From the NCBI GenBank assembly GCA_020725465.1, contig DYEY01000024.1, positions 45,069 to 109,068 of the forward strand: 64,000 nt of DNA, in the 5' to 3' direction. The position numbers were made by a program, and so were the translations under genes. The notes below the pieces were generated by a model that saw only the letters and a program-made list of their open reading frames with translations, had not been told where the DNA came from and searched no databases. Of the stretch, positions 9,594-19,697 are shown one piece after another; positions within the stretch are counted from its first letter, which is position 1; each line of letters begins with the position of its first letter. The stretch comes from Dethiobacter sp. (GTDB lineage Bacteria; Bacillota; Dethiobacteria; Dethiobacterales; Dethiobacteraceae).

Positions 9594-10451
9594 ATGACAA
9601 AAATAGCATACCTTGGCCCGCGGGGAACTTTTTCCGAGGAAGCGGCGCTTCGTTTTGCCCGGTGCCTGCCCGTGCCTGCTGGCATGGTGCCTCTACCTGC
9701 CATTGAGGATTGTGCCGAGGCGGTAACCGAGGGCAGGGCCGATTTTACTGTGGTCCCGGTGGAAAACTCCCTGGAGGGGGCGGTTCATGCCACCCTTGAC
9801 CTGCTTGCCGGCACCTCCCTTGTTATCTGTGCCGAGTTGATAGTCGACATCGAGCACCACCTGCTGTCCACAGGAAGCAGGCTCCACGACATCAGGCAGG
9901 TTCTCTCCCATCCCCAGGCACTGGCGCAGTGCCGCCGGTACCTGCGTGCTAATTTGCCCGATGCCCTGGTTATTCCCACCGCCAGTACCGCGGAGGCAGC
10001 AGCGCGGGTGGTAGCTATGGGAGCCGCTGCAGCGGCGATCGGCAGCCTTCATGCCGCAATATATTATGAGCTGAAAGTGCTGGCTTCCTCAATCCAGGAC
10101 AACGGCAGCCAGACCCGCTTTATTGTGCTTACTAAAAACGGCTCTGTACCGGGGAGGCCGGAAAAAACTTCACTGCTCTTTTCCATTAGGGACGGTCCCG
10201 GCAGCCTGTTCAGAGTTCTGGCTGCCTTTGCCGCTCACGGGGTCAACCTGACCCGTATTGAGTCGCGGCCTGCCAAAAGACAACTGGGAGATTACCTGTT
10301 TTTTGTGGACCTGGCAGGCGCCGCGGGAGAAGAGAGAGTGGAGGGCGCCCTCCGTGACGCCTCACCGGAGACGGTAATGTTAAAGGTCTTGGGCTCTTAC
10401 CCCGTCCTGCCACAGGGCGGCCAGTCCAAAATTCCCAGTTCCGGCTCCTGA
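9594..10451 (+). CDS. pheA: Prephenate dehydratase
   Basis: Converts prephenate to phenylpyruvate in phenylalanine synthesis. The N-terminal domain has YLGPRGTFSEEAA, FTVVPVENSLEGAV and NGSQTRFIVL. The C-terminal ACT domain (from about residue 185) contains NLTRIESRP, the phenylalanine-binding region, so feedback inhibition is expected. ATG 9594 has AAAGGTGG 8 nt upstream. It is an insertion relative to the B. subtilis pth-fin order. No T-box leader is seen in the 115 bp upstream. Confidence 0.95.
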   Translation: MTKIAYLGPRGTFSEEAALRFARCLPVPAGMVPLPAIEDCAEAVTEGRADFTVVPVENSLEGAVHATLDLLAGTSLVICAELIVDIEHHLLSTGSRLHDIRQVLSHPQALAQCRRYLRANLPDALVIPTASTAEAAARVVAMGAAAAAIGSLHAAIYYELKVLASSIQDNGSQTRFIVLTKNGSVPGRPEKTSLLFSIRDGPGSLFRVLAAFAAHGVNLTRIESRPAKRQLGDYLFFVDLAGAAGEERVEGALRDASPETVMLKVLGSYPVLPQGGQSKIPSSGS

Positions 10452-10462
10452 GTTTAGGCTTT

Positions 10463-10493
10463 TGCATACTGTGGCCAAACCCTGTCCATACTA
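10463..10493 (+). promoter_or_regulatory. Candidate forespore (sigma-F/sigma-G) promoter
   Basis: TGCATA (10463-10468), 18-nt spacer, CATACTA (10487-10493). The -10 is the perfect sigma-F/G consensus and the spacing is ideal. It lies 32 bp before a small membrane-protein gene and ahead of fin; csfB (fin) of B. subtilis is forespore-expressed. Confidence 0.6.
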
Positions 10494-10524
10494 AGGGGAC
10501 AGAAATGTACGGAGGTCTGCCGCA

Positions 10525-10908
10525 GTGTTTCTTGCCGCCGGCTTGTTGGCGGCGGCCGTTTCCTTTGCCGCAAACCGTTTCCTGTTTAGGAGATTAGGTA
10601 ACGCGTCACTGGTGGTGCCCATACCTCTGGTGGAAGAAGCCACCAAGACCGTTTCTGCCCTCTGGCTGGGTGCCGGTATTTTCCATACCCACTTGTTTTT
10701 TGGCCTGGTTGAAGCGGCGCTGGAATGGCGCCGCAGGCAAAACGGGGTGATGGCCGCGCTGCTTTCCGCTGCCAGCCATTGTGTCTTCGGCCTGTTGGCT
10801 TCTGCTGTTCACCGGGAAACAGGGGTGCCGGCATTTGGCATACTGGCTTCTTTTTCGGTACATGCGGCGGTAAACACTATGGTACTGCTCCGTGCGGCCA
10901 AGAGGTGA
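10525..10908 (+). CDS. Small PrsW/CPBP-like integral membrane protein
   Basis: A 127-residue hydrophobic protein with about four membrane segments. The motifs PLVEEATKT, FFGLVEAALE and SHCVFG resemble, in order, the EExxK, FG-x(n)-E and H motifs of the PrsW family of intramembrane proteases (related to CPBP/Abi proteins), and a second histidine occurs in SVHAAVNT. PrsW itself is longer, so this would be a minimal form and its activity is uncertain. GTG 10525 follows GGAGGT by 8 nt. The gene lies between a candidate forespore promoter and fin, so it is probably expressed in the forespore. Confidence 0.6.
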   Translation: MFLAAGLLAAAVSFAANRFLFRRLGNASLVVPIPLVEEATKTVSALWLGAGIFHTHLFFGLVEAALEWRRRQNGVMAALLSAASHCVFGLLASAVHRETGVPAFGILASFSVHAAVNTMVLLRAAKR

Positions 10909-10913
10909 CAGGC

Positions 10914-11141
10914 ATGCTGTTAACATGGGTTTGCCGCAGCTGCAAAGATAAGCTGGCAAGTATGGCGATCAGGCAGGATGACCCGCGGGTGGCGGCGTTG
11001 ACGTCCCAGGCAGGGGAAGATATAATAGAGTACGGACCAACGGGTGACCTGACTATCCGCATCCTGTGCGAAGACTGTCTGGAGGCCCTAACGGCGGATG
11101 AACCCGAAATCACCTTTGTGCGGGCGCCGGAACTGCACTGA
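10914..11141 (+). CDS. fin: Anti-sigma-F factor Fin (YabK/CsfB)
   Basis: A 75-residue zinc-ribbon-like protein with C7-x2-C10 and C52-x2-C55. The segment CEDCLEAL matches CEDCQEAL of B. subtilis Fin, and both pairs are spaced as in that protein. Its position between pth and mfd is also the same. Fin binds sigma-F in the forespore and helps the switch to sigma-G. ATG 10914 follows GAGGTGA, which overlaps the end of the preceding gene. The gene is small and easily missed. Confidence 0.88.
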   Translation: MLLTWVCRSCKDKLASMAIRQDDPRVAALTSQAGEDIIEYGPTGDLTIRILCEDCLEALTADEPEITFVRAPELH

Positions 11142-11235
11142 AAATCCGGGCCCGCAGCATAGGTACGGTCTTGTCCGGAGGACAAGGCCTATTTGATTTT
11201 GGCCGGTGGGATTTTGGCCTGTCACTGGGGGTATT

Positions 11236-14200
11236 GTGGTGGTATTGAAAAAAGTGGCCGCCGAGCTGCTCACTTTGCCTCAGCTTAGCGGCTTTTTCGG
11301 GAGCCCTGACCGCAAAAACACCTGGCCGCGGTTAATCTTTGGCCTGGACGGCAGCGCCCGGGTAATGATGATGGCGGCTGTGCGCCTCCGTCTTGGTTGC
11401 CCCCTTTTGATTATCGCGCCGGACCAGGGACGCGCTGAGCGGATCCTGGAAGATATGTCAGCCATTTTCAGCGAGGAAAATGTAATAGGTTTTCCGGGCA
11501 GGGAACTGCTGTTCGGCTACAGCCTCCTTTCCAGCAGCACGGAGACTGAGCGGCAAAGAGCATTTTGCCTGGCCCGTATGGCGGCTGGGCAGGTTGGCGT
11601 GGTGGTGACCACAGTGGCGGCTACCCTGGGCCGGGTGATGCCGCCGGAGCGGTTTAACCAGTTCAACCTGACAGTGGAGACCGGCCAGGAGTGGGAGCTG
11701 GAAGAATTGTTGCGCCGCCTGCTGGAGGCAGGATACGAAAGAGTGGAGATGGTGGAGCAGGCCGGCCAGGTTTCCCTGCGCGGCGGCATACTGGATGTGT
11801 TTGGTATTGGCAGCGCCTCTCCCTTCCGGCTGGAGTTTTTCGGCGACCAGGCAGAATCAATACGGCAGTTTGATGTGTCCAGCCAGCGCTCCACACTGAA
11901 ACTGGATTCCCTTACCATTACGCCGGCGCGGGAAATGGTGGTGGGGGAGCGGGAACGGAAGGCGGCAGTCTCGCTTCTTGAACAGGAGCTGGCTTTGTTA
12001 AAACAGGGCAATGCCGGTTCGGTAGCGGCGGTGCGCAAAAGGGAAAAATGCGCTGAAATCCTGGAGAAGGTGCGCGAACAGTCATATTTTCCCGGTATAA
12101 ACCAGTACCTTCCCTATTTCTACAGCGAGCCCGCCTCTCTTTTGGATTACTTGCCCCAGGACGGGCTTATTCTGCTGGACGACCCGCAGCGCTGCCTTCA
12201 GGAGGCAAAACAGCTTGCCTCTGAGCTGAGAGAGGCACAAAGCACCCTTTTTGCTCAGGGGGAACTGCTGTCAGGCCAGGCCAGCCTTACCTGTGATTTC
12301 GATGCACTGCTTAAAGCGGTTCCGCGCCGGGTGTTATCTTTCTCTTTGTTTTCCCAGCCGGCACTCAGCGGCTTACCATACCGCAGGAGCGTTGCTGTGG
12401 CGGCCAAACCGGTACCGCGTTTCTACGGCCAGTGGGAGATGTTCTTAAGCGAGGTGGCCGGGTGGCGTAAAGCAGGGTACAGGACAGTTATTCTCACTTC
12501 TTCCCGGGACAAAAGCACCGGCATAGCCGGGATTCTGTCAGACCGGCAGATTCCCGCTTACTATACCCTCTCTGAGCCGGACCTGGCAGCACGCTCCGTG
12601 GTAATACTGCACGGGCTGCTGGAAAGCGGCTTTATTTTCCCCGAAGTGGGCCTGGCTGTGCTGACAGAGCAGGATGTCCTGCCCCAGCGGAAAAAAAAGC
12701 GCCGTTTCCGGGAAAAAGAGGGCATAAGGGTAGGAGACTACCACCAGCTGACAACCGGGGATTTTGTGGTGCACGAGCAGCACGGCATCGGCCAGTACCT
12801 GGGAGTGCGCACCCTGGAGGTGGGCGGAGTCAGCCGCGATTACCTGCTTATCCAGTATGCCGGAGATGATAGGCTCTATATACCGGTGGAGCAAATGGAT
12901 GCGGTCCGCAAATACATCGGGGTGGAAGGGAAAAAGCCCAAACTCTATGCGCTGGGCGGTGGTGAGTGGAGCCGGCTCAAGGCCAGGGTCCAGGCTTCTG
13001 TCCGGGAGCTGGCCAGGGAGCTCCTGGCCCTATACGCTGCCAGGGAAACGGTACCTGGCTTTCCCTTCCCCCCTGACAGCCACTGGCAGAGCGGGTTTGA
13101 GGCCGCTTTTCCTTACGAAGAGACTCCGGATCAGCTGCAGGCTGCAGACGAGGTAAAGCGTGACATGGAAAGACCGCGGGCGATGGACCGCCTGCTTTGC
13201 GGCGATGTTGGTTACGGCAAGACGGAAGTAGCGCTCCGGGCCGCCTTCAAAGCGGTAATGGCCGGGAAGCAGGTGGCTTTCCTGGTGCCCACCACCATCC
13301 TTGCCCAGCAGCACTTCCGCAACTTTAAGGAGAGACTCCAGGATTTTCCCGTTAACGTTGATGTGCTCAGCCGCTTCCAGTCGCCGGCGGAACAGAAGGC
13401 CATACTGCAGGGACTGAGCCGGGGAACCACAGATATAGTGGTGGGTACGCACCGGCTCCTTTCCGCCGATGTACGCTTTCATGACCTGGGTCTCCTGGTG
13501 GTGGACGAGGAACAACGTTTCGGCGTGCGCCACAAGGAGAAAATCAAGATGCTTAAACAAAACGTAGATGTTCTGACTATGACAGCCACGCCCATCCCCC
13601 GTACACTGCATATGTCTTTGGTAGGCGTCCGGGATATGAGCGTTATTGAAACTCCTCCCGAAAACCGCTACCCGGTCCAGACCTACGTGCTGGAATATTC
13701 CGACGCCCTGGTCAGGGAGGCGGTGCAAAGGGAAGTGAGCCGTGGCGGCCAGGTCTACTTCGTGCACAACCGCGTGCAATCCATTGAGAAATGGGCGCAA
13801 AAGCTGAGAAAGCTGCTGCCTGACATCAAAATAGCGGTGGCTCACGGACAAATGGCTGAAGAACGGCTGGAGAAGGTTATGCTGGATTTTCTGGAGGGGG
13901 AATACGACCTGCTCCTGTCCACCACCATTGTGGAAGCAGGTCTTGACATTCCCAATGTAAACACCATTATAATCCATGATGCTGATAAATTCGGCCTTTC
14001 CCAGCTTTACCAGCTACGCGGCCGGGTCGGCCGTTCCAGCCGGGTAGCGTACTGCTACCTGACATACCAGAAAGACAAGGTGCTGACCGAAGTTGCTGAA
14101 AAAAGGCTGCAGGCTATCAAAGAGTTCACGGAACTGGGATCCGGCTTTAAAATAGCGCTGAGAGACCTGGAAATACGCGGTGCTGGCAACATTCTTGGCC

Positions 14201-14772
14201 CGGAGCAGCACGGATTTATGATGAGCGTGGGTTTTGATTTATATGTCAAGCTCCTGGAGGAAGCCATCAGCATGTACAGGGGCGAACTCCGGGAGAAGAA
14301 ACCGGTGCCGCGGGTGGAAATCAGTGTTGACGCTTATTTGCCTTCCACCTATATTTCCGACACCCGCCAGAAGATTGTCTTTTACCAGAAAGTCGCTTCC
14401 CTGGAAAGCCTGGAAGAGGCAGATGAAATAAGAGAAGAGCTGGCCGACCGCTTCGGCCCTTTGCCCCCGGCCGCCGCCAACCTGCTTAACGTTGCCGCCC
14501 TTAAGATCCTGGCAGCAGAAATCGGTGTCGCCGCGGTGAGTGAAGAAAAAGGCCAGGTGCTGGTCCGGTTTTCCGGGGAGGCATCCCCGGATGGCGCCCT
14601 GCTCCTGCAGGCGGCGAGAACTCACCAGGGTCGGCTTACCTCCGCTGCGGGCAAGCAGCTGGTTTTGGCCCTGCGTCCGGCGGCCCGGGATCCCGGCACC
14701 CGGCTTGAATTCCTGCTGGAACTATTTAACGAGCTGAAAAAACTTGTCAGGGAGCGGAAAGCACAGGTATAA
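11236..14772 (+). CDS. mfd: Transcription-repair coupling factor
   Basis: DNA translocase that removes stalled RNA polymerase and recruits UvrA. The roughly 1,179-residue protein has the UvrB-like N-terminal region, the RNA-polymerase-interacting domain ([15 protein letters not shown]), helicase motifs [11 protein letters not shown] (Walker A), DEEQRF and [10 protein letters not shown], the translocation region QLRGRVGRS, and a C-terminal D7 domain. The start is uncertain: GTG 11236, GTG 11239 or TTG 11245 after GGGGG, or a GTG at 11206. Confidence 0.95.
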   Translation: MVVLKKVAAELLTLPQLSGFFGSPDRKNTWPRLIFGLDGSARVMMMAAVRLRLGCPLLIIAPDQGRAERILEDMSAIFSEENVIGFPGRELLFGYSLLSSSTETERQRAFCLARMAAGQVGVVVTTVAATLGRVMPPERFNQFNLTVETGQEWELEELLRRLLEAGYERVEMVEQAGQVSLRGGILDVFGIGSASPFRLEFFGDQAESIRQFDVSSQRSTLKLDSLTITPAREMVVGERERKAAVSLLEQELALLKQGNAGSVAAVRKREKCAEILEKVREQSYFPGINQYLPYFYSEPASLLDYLPQDGLILLDDPQRCLQEAKQLASELREAQSTLFAQGELLSGQASLTCDFDALLKAVPRRVLSFSLFSQPALSGLPYRRSVAVAAKPVPRFYGQWEMFLSEVAGWRKAGYRTVILTSSRDKSTGIAGILSDRQIPAYYTLSEPDLAARSVVILHGLLESGFIFPEVGLAVLTEQDVLPQRKKKRRFREKEGIRVGDYHQLTTGDFVVHEQHGIGQYLGVRTLEVGGVSRDYLLIQYAGDDRLYIPVEQMDAVRKYIGVEGKKPKLYALGGGEWSRLKARVQASVRELARELLALYAARETVPGFPFPPDSHWQSGFEAAFPYEETPDQLQAADEVKRDMERPRAMDRLLCGDVGYGKTEVALRAAFKAVMAGKQVAFLVPTTILAQQHFRNFKERLQDFPVNVDVLSRFQSPAEQKAILQGLSRGTTDIVVGTHRLLSADVRFHDLGLLVVDEEQRFGVRHKEKIKMLKQNVDVLTMTATPIPRTLHMSLVGVRDMSVIETPPENRYPVQTYVLEYSDALVREAVQREVSRGGQVYFVHNRVQSIEKWAQKLRKLLPDIKIAVAHGQMAEERLEKVMLDFLEGEYDLLLSTTIVEAGLDIPNVNTIIIHDADKFGLSQLYQLRGRVGRSSRVAYCYLTYQKDKVLTEVAEKRLQAIKEFTELGSGFKIALRDLEIRGAGNILGPEQHGFMMSVGFDLYVKLLEEAISMYRGELREKKPVPRVEISVDAYLPSTYISDTRQKIVFYQKVASLESLEEADEIREELADRFGPLPPAAANLLNVAALKILAAEIGVAAVSEEKGQVLVRFSGEASPDGALLLQAARTHQGRLTSAAGKQLVLALRPAARDPGTRLEFLLELFNELKKLVRERKAQV

Positions 14773-14773
14773 T
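14744..14773 (+). promoter_or_regulatory. Candidate sigma-A promoter inside the end of mfd
   Basis: TTGTCA (14744-14749), 18-nt spacer, TATAAT (14768-14773), 36 bp before the foldase ATG. Confidence 0.55.
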
Positions 14774-14808
14774 AGAGGCATGCCCAAACATAAAAGGAGA
14801 GTGCATTC

Positions 14809-15753
14809 ATGTTAAATATAAGCAAAATAAACCGGTGGCCGGTTGTCCTGCTGCTTGTTCTGGTTTTGCTGACCGCCGCGGGGTGTGGGAGCGCCAAAAC
14901 TGTAGCCGAAATCAACGGCCAAAAAATCACCAGGGCGCAGTTTGATACCTATATTAACGCGCTTAAGCTGCTGCTGCCGCAGATAGAAGGAATGATGGCC
15001 GACAAATCAACCCGCTCCCTGCTTGAGCAAAATATCCTGGAAACCATGATTGAAAACATATTAATCAAAAAAGTTGCTGCACAACGCAACGTCAGGGTAT
15101 CCGCCGAAGAGCTGGAGGAAGACTATAAGACGGCGCGGGCCCAGATTGTGGCCATGTACGGTTCGGAAGAAGAATTTTTCCAAAAATTAAAAGAGCTGAA
15201 ACTGAGTGAGCAGGATGTGAAAGAGCTGCTGGAAGTTTCAACTTATGTTGATAAGCTGTACGCCGATTTTTTGGCTGAAGCCGACGATGATGAAATCAGG
15301 GCCTTTCTCGCTGATAACCCTGAGTATGGGATAATGCCTGCCATGATTGAACCAAGCCATATTCTGCTGGCCACCGAGGAAGAAGCGCTGGCGGTTCGGG
15401 AGCGGATACTGGCCGGTGAAGATTTTGGCGACCTGGCTGAGGAGCTGTCCATTGAACCGGCGGCCAGGACGACCCGGGGTTACCTCGCTGTCAATGGCGA
15501 AATTGCTGTAAATGACCCTTACTGGGACAGAACCTTTATGTCCGCCGCCGCTTCTTTGGCGGTGGGCGAACTTTCGGAGCCGGTCAAGACACAGTTCGGC
15601 TGGCACCTGATTATCCTTCACAGCAAAACCGAAGAGGTGGAGCTGCCTTTTGAGCAAGTCAGGGAGGCAGCGGCTGACGCTCTGGTAGCGGAAAAATTCG
15701 ACGCCTTCCTGGATAACCTGCGCCGCCAGGCTGATATAAAAATCAGGCTTTAG
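14809..15753 (+). CDS. PrsA/SurA-like peptidyl-prolyl isomerase lipoprotein
   Basis: Extracytoplasmic foldase, 314 residues. A hydrophobic signal ends in the lipobox LTAAGC. A SurA_N-type helical region follows, and then a parvulin (PpiC rotamase) domain at about 180-280 with EPSHILLATEEEA, GDLAEELS and TQFGWHLI. It should help secreted proteins fold at the outer face of the membrane. AAAGGAGAG precedes ATG 14809. An insertion between mfd and spoVT relative to B. subtilis. Confidence 0.88.
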   Translation: MLNISKINRWPVVLLLVLVLLTAAGCGSAKTVAEINGQKITRAQFDTYINALKLLLPQIEGMMADKSTRSLLEQNILETMIENILIKKVAAQRNVRVSAEELEEDYKTARAQIVAMYGSEEEFFQKLKELKLSEQDVKELLEVSTYVDKLYADFLAEADDDEIRAFLADNPEYGIMPAMIEPSHILLATEEEALAVRERILAGEDFGDLAEELSIEPAARTTRGYLAVNGEIAVNDPYWDRTFMSAAASLAVGELSEPVKTQFGWHLIILHSKTEEVELPFEQVREAAADALVAEKFDAFLDNLRRQADIKIRL

Positions 15754-15780
15754 CTCTGCGGGGTGTGTACGGCACATAAA

Positions 15781-15811
15781 TGAATAAAACCTTCCCCCCT
15801 GATATATACTA
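15781..15811 (+). promoter_or_regulatory. Candidate sigma-G promoter of spoVT
   Basis: TGAATA (15781-15786), 18-nt spacer, TATACTA (15805-15811). It differs from the TGAATA/CATACTA consensus at one base. spoVT is a sigma-G gene in B. subtilis. Confidence 0.7.
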
Positions 15812-15863
15812 TGACTGGAGGTTAAGACTGTAATTGCGTGCAGAAAAAGGAGGGGAAGTCCGC

Positions 15864-16418
15864 TTGAAGGCAACCGGAATAGTTCGCCGAATCGATGATT
15901 TGGGACGTGTGGTAATTCCCAAAGAGATTCGCAGGACACTCAAGATCCGTGAAGGCGACCCTTTGGAAATTTTTGTCGACCGTGACGGCGAAGTGATCCT
16001 GAAAAAATATTCACCGATTGGTGAATTAGGCGATTTTGCCCAGGAATATGCCGATTCTCTGTATGAGGCCATCGGTCATATCGCTTTGATCGCCGACAGG
16101 GATACTATTATCGCCGTAGCCGGCGCGCCAAAAAAGGAATTTATGAACAAGCCGCTTTCTCCTGCTGTGGAGAAAGTGATGGAGACACGTAAAAGTGCGC
16201 TTATCAATAACACGGCTGATCATAAATTCTACAAAGAGGCGGAAGATGACGGGGCGGCCAAATTCACAGCAGAGGTAATCGCTCCCATTATCTCTGAGGG
16301 AGACCCCATCGGGGCCGTAATACTTGGCACCAGGGACAGGGATGTCAAAATGGGTGAGCTGGAAATCAAGCTGGTGGAAACTGCGGCCGGGTTCCTTGCC
16401 AAACAAATGGAACAGTAA
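15864..16418 (+). CDS. spoVT: Stage V sporulation regulator SpoVT
   Basis: Forespore transcription factor, 184 residues. The N-terminal AbrB-type swapped-hairpin DNA-binding domain reads KATGIVRRIDDLGRVVIPKE, close to identical with known SpoVT, and the rest is a GAF-like domain. TTG 15864 is chosen: AGGAGGG lies 9 nt upstream and the product then begins MKATGIVRR like its orthologues. A sigma-G-type promoter precedes it. Confidence 0.96.
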   Translation: MKATGIVRRIDDLGRVVIPKEIRRTLKIREGDPLEIFVDRDGEVILKKYSPIGELGDFAQEYADSLYEAIGHIALIADRDTIIAVAGAPKKEFMNKPLSPAVEKVMETRKSALINNTADHKFYKEAEDDGAAKFTAEVIAPIISEGDPIGAVILGTRDRDVKMGELEIKLVETAAGFLAKQMEQ

Positions 16419-16430
16419 CCAGAGAGAGAG

Positions 16431-16455
16431 GAGCGGCACCGGCCGCTCTTCTGAT
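16431..16455 (+). terminator. Possible terminator of spoVT
   Basis: GAGCGGC-ACCG-GCCGCTC (16431-16448) followed by an interrupted T-rich stretch. The stem is good and the U-tract imperfect. Confidence 0.5.
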
Positions 16456-16487
16456 TTTTCTGTCCTGCTGGTTATTTTGCCAGGCTG

Positions 16488-16496
16488 TGTTATAAT
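16488..16496 (+). promoter_or_regulatory. Extended -10 element before spoVB
   Basis: TGTTATAAT with the extended TGn motif. No good -35 is visible. The same TGTGTTATAAT string precedes tatC at 41.8 kb. Confidence 0.4.
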
Positions 16497-16533
16497 AAAA
16501 TGAGTTGTGGCCGGTTTGAGGGGAGGCGGAGGA

Positions 16534-18153
16534 ATGACCCGGCAATCCTTTGTCAGGGGGGCTGCCATTTTAACTTTGGCGGGGATGTCGGTCCGCATAG
16601 TTGGGGCCTTCTTCCGAATAGTGCTGGCAATGCTTATCGGTGATGAGGGGGTGGGCCTGTTTCAGATGGCTTATCCCGTATACAGCACCCTACTGGCTGT
16701 TTCTACAGCCGGTATCCCTATTGCCATTTCCAAGCTGGTGGCTGAAAACCTGGCTGCGGGCGATTATCGCGGCGCCTCCCGTATCTTTCGTGTGGCCCTG
16801 TCTATTCTGACTGTTTCCGGCCTGGCTATCACAGGCGTCCTTTTTCTGGCTGCCGGCTTTTTTGCGCGCAACGTGGCGCAGGACCCCAGGGCTTACCTGC
16901 CCCTGGTGAGCATAGCCCCCGCCATTTTTCTGGTTACCGTTATGTCGGCGTACCGGGGCTTTTTCCAGGGACAGCAGCAAATGCTGCCCACCGCCCTTTC
17001 CCAGATCACTGAGCAGGTGGGAAGGGTGATAACAGCACTTTTGCTGGTGGTGGTGCTTGCCCCCCGTGGGCTTGAGTATGCCGCTGCTGGCGCCAGTTTT
17101 GGCGCCGTGGCCGGCGCTTTTGCCGGCCTGCTGGTGCTTCTTGTATTCTGGGGAAAACAGCGTACTGCTTTTTTAAAACGCCTGCGGGAAAGGCACGGTG
17201 AAGGCGGCCGGCCATTTTGGGCGATTATCGGTGATATCCTCAGGCTGGCGGTCCCCATTACCCTGGGGAGCCTGGTAATGCCGCTGATTACAATTGTGGA
17301 TTTGTCCATTGTCCCGCAGCGGCTTCATGACGCCGGCTTTGATACCGGTAAAGCCACCGCTCTCTACGGCCAGTTAACCGGTATGGCCACCCCCCTGGTG
17401 CACATTCCCACCATTATTACCGTTGCTCTGGCCATCTCTCTCGTCCCCGCCATTTCCGAAGCCGTGGCCTTAAAAAGGACCCGTATCATCCGGGACAGAT
17501 CTTTCCTGGCGGTGCGCCTGACTTTGCTTTTGGCGGTGCCTTCTGCCGCCGGGCTCTACCTGCTGGCGGAACCAATTACCGCCTTCCTGTTTGATAATCC
17601 TGAGGCCGGGGCGGTACTGGCCGCCATGGCTCCCGGCGTAATTTTCCTGACCCTTTATCAGACCACGTCCGGCATCCTGCAGGGGCTGGGGCACCCCGCC
17701 GAGCCGGTTAAAAGCCTTTTTTTAGGTGCCCTGGTCAAAACGGTGCTGACCTGGTTGCTAACAGCCAATATATTACTTCATACCAAGGGCGCTGCCTATG
17801 CCACAGTGGCAGGGTTCGGCTTGGCCGCCTTTTTAAATTTTTACCGGGTCTGCAGGTTGTCCGGTATGCCGCTGCGGCCGGTGGAAACGCTTCTGAAGCC
17901 GCTCATAGCCAGTGCCGCCATGGGGGTGGCTGTAATTTCCATTTACGGACGGCTCAGCCGCCTTTTCCTTTTGACAGGTCCGGCCAGGGCCAATGCGGCA
18001 GCGGTGCTGTCAGCCATTACCGCCGGTGTCATGGTTTACGGCGTGATGCTGTTTGTGCTGGGGGCGGTTACCCGCTCCGACCTGATGACCATTCCCCGGG
18101 TCGGCCCGGCTCTGGTCAGAGTGGCGGAAAAATTACATTTGCTGAGGGGATGA
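16534..18153 (+). CDS. spoVB: SpoVB-type polysaccharide flippase (MATE/MurJ superfamily)
   Basis: A 539-residue polytopic membrane protein with about 14 segments, starting SFVRGAAILTLAGMSVRIVGAFFR as in SpoVB/YabM proteins. SpoVB is a putative lipid-II-type flippase needed for spore cortex synthesis. ATG 16534 follows GGGAGGCGGA; a GTG at 16507 is an alternative with no clear ribosome site. It sits between spoVT and mazG as in B. subtilis. Confidence 0.9.
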   Translation: MTRQSFVRGAAILTLAGMSVRIVGAFFRIVLAMLIGDEGVGLFQMAYPVYSTLLAVSTAGIPIAISKLVAENLAAGDYRGASRIFRVALSILTVSGLAITGVLFLAAGFFARNVAQDPRAYLPLVSIAPAIFLVTVMSAYRGFFQGQQQMLPTALSQITEQVGRVITALLLVVVLAPRGLEYAAAGASFGAVAGAFAGLLVLLVFWGKQRTAFLKRLRERHGEGGRPFWAIIGDILRLAVPITLGSLVMPLITIVDLSIVPQRLHDAGFDTGKATALYGQLTGMATPLVHIPTIITVALAISLVPAISEAVALKRTRIIRDRSFLAVRLTLLLAVPSAAGLYLLAEPITAFLFDNPEAGAVLAAMAPGVIFLTLYQTTSGILQGLGHPAEPVKSLFLGALVKTVLTWLLTANILLHTKGAAYATVAGFGLAAFLNFYRVCRLSGMPLRPVETLLKPLIASAAMGVAVISIYGRLSRLFLLTGPARANAAAVLSAITAGVMVYGVMLFVLGAVTRSDLMTIPRVGPALVRVAEKLHLLRG

Positions 18154-18157
18154 GATC

Positions 18158-19621
18158 GTGGGCACGATTTACCTGGTGGGCCTGGGCCCCGGAGACCCGC
18201 AGGCGCTGACGCTAAGGGCGCTTAATACCCTGAAAAGGACTAAACGGATTTATGTCCGCACCGGCAGGCATCCCGGCCTTAAAATACTGCACCGTCACGG
18301 GATAAAGTATAAAACCCTGGATTACTTTTATGAAAAATCAGGCAGCTTCGGTGAGACCTACAGGAAAATTGCCCTCTATGTAATGAATGCCTCTCTCCTG
18401 CACGGCGAAGTTGCCTACGTCGTTCCCGGCAGTCCCGGCCTGGGCGAAAAAACGGTGGAAATCATCCTGAATAAGGCTCCCTCGGCGGGGATCAAATGCT
18501 TTCAGCTGCCTTCGGTTTCCTTTGTCGAAGCGGTGGCAGCGGAACTGAAACTGCCGCACGAAAAGCTGGTGGTCCTGGACGCGCTGCAGCCGGACCGGTT
18601 GCTGGATTTCCCCGACCGTCATATCCTGATTATCCAGGCCTACAACAGGCAAATTGCCGCCCGGGCTAAACTGGTGCTAAACAGGCTGTATCCGGATAAC
18701 CACCCTGTAACAGCAGTCAGGGGAGCCGGTTTGCGGTCCGGCAAAAAAGTTGCCCTGGTCCCTCTTTATAAAATGGACCGGCTTCCTTTCACCGACCACC
18801 TTACGACATTTTACCTGCCGCCGGCGGCCAGGTACGGCATGGCCGACCTGCTGCGGGTTATGGCCACACTCAGAGCTGAAGAGGGGTGCCCCTGGGACAG
18901 GGAGCAGGACCATCAGAGCTTAAAGCAGTACCTGCTGGAGGAAACTTATGAAGTGCTGGGAGCTATTGACGGAGGTAAGGCGAGGGAACTCTGCTCGGAA
19001 TTGGGGGACCTTTTGCTGCAGATAGTGTTCCACTGCCAGATCGCCTTGGAAAATGGCGATTTCTCCTTCTTTGACACGGTGACGGCAATCACTGAAAAGC
19101 TCATTCGCCGCCACCCTCACGTTTTCGAATCACCGGCAGTCAAAACGGCAAAAGAGGTAACCGGCACGTGGCAATTAATCAAAAAAGCTGAAAAAAGGGA
19201 CGGTACAGATTCGGTGTTTACCCTGGAGTACTGCCTGCCTGCGTTGTTGCGCGCCCAGAAACTGCAGCGGCAGGCTTCCGGTGCTGGTTTTGACTGGCCT
19301 GATGCTGCCGGTGCCTGGGACAAGCTGGAAGAAGAGTTAAAAGAGCTGAAAGATGCATATATCGGGCAGGAGCAGGCAAGAATAGAGGAAGAAATGGGAG
19401 ATTTACTGTTTGCCGCAGTGAATGTGGCACGTTTCCTGAAAGTGGATGCGGAGCAGGCACTGTCGGGCGCCACGAGAAAGTTCTATGACCGGTTGCGTCA
19501 TGTGGAAGAAAGAGCCAAAGCTGAAGGAGGAGGTATGGCAGGGTATTCTTTGTCGAAACTTGACGAATGGTGGGAAGATGCCAAGAATGCTGCACAAAAG
19601 GCAAAAAATCCTTTAAAATAG
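18158..19621 (+). CDS. mazG: Tetrapyrrole-methylase-like / MazG nucleotide pyrophosphohydrolase fusion (YabN)
   Basis: A 487-residue two-domain protein. Residues 1-220 are a SAM-dependent tetrapyrrole methylase fold (IYLVGLGPGDP, VVPGSPGLGEKT). Residues 230-487 are a MazG NTP pyrophosphohydrolase with CPWDREQDHQSLKQYLLEE and EExxE metal motifs (EEMGDLLFA). MazG removes non-canonical NTPs; the role of the methylase half is not established. GTG 18158 starts 4 bp after spoVB. Confidence 0.93.
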   Translation: MGTIYLVGLGPGDPQALTLRALNTLKRTKRIYVRTGRHPGLKILHRHGIKYKTLDYFYEKSGSFGETYRKIALYVMNASLLHGEVAYVVPGSPGLGEKTVEIILNKAPSAGIKCFQLPSVSFVEAVAAELKLPHEKLVVLDALQPDRLLDFPDRHILIIQAYNRQIAARAKLVLNRLYPDNHPVTAVRGAGLRSGKKVALVPLYKMDRLPFTDHLTTFYLPPAARYGMADLLRVMATLRAEEGCPWDREQDHQSLKQYLLEETYEVLGAIDGGKARELCSELGDLLLQIVFHCQIALENGDFSFFDTVTAITEKLIRRHPHVFESPAVKTAKEVTGTWQLIKKAEKRDGTDSVFTLEYCLPALLRAQKLQRQASGAGFDWPDAAGAWDKLEEELKELKDAYIGQEQARIEEEMGDLLFAAVNVARFLKVDAEQALSGATRKFYDRLRHVEERAKAEGGGMAGYSLSKLDEWWEDAKNAAQKAKNPLK

Positions 19622-19697
19622 GCAGGAGTTAAGAAAAATTTAGCGAAATAGCTTTATTGTGTTTTGATACTAAATAATGGTAACAGGAGGGAAAACT

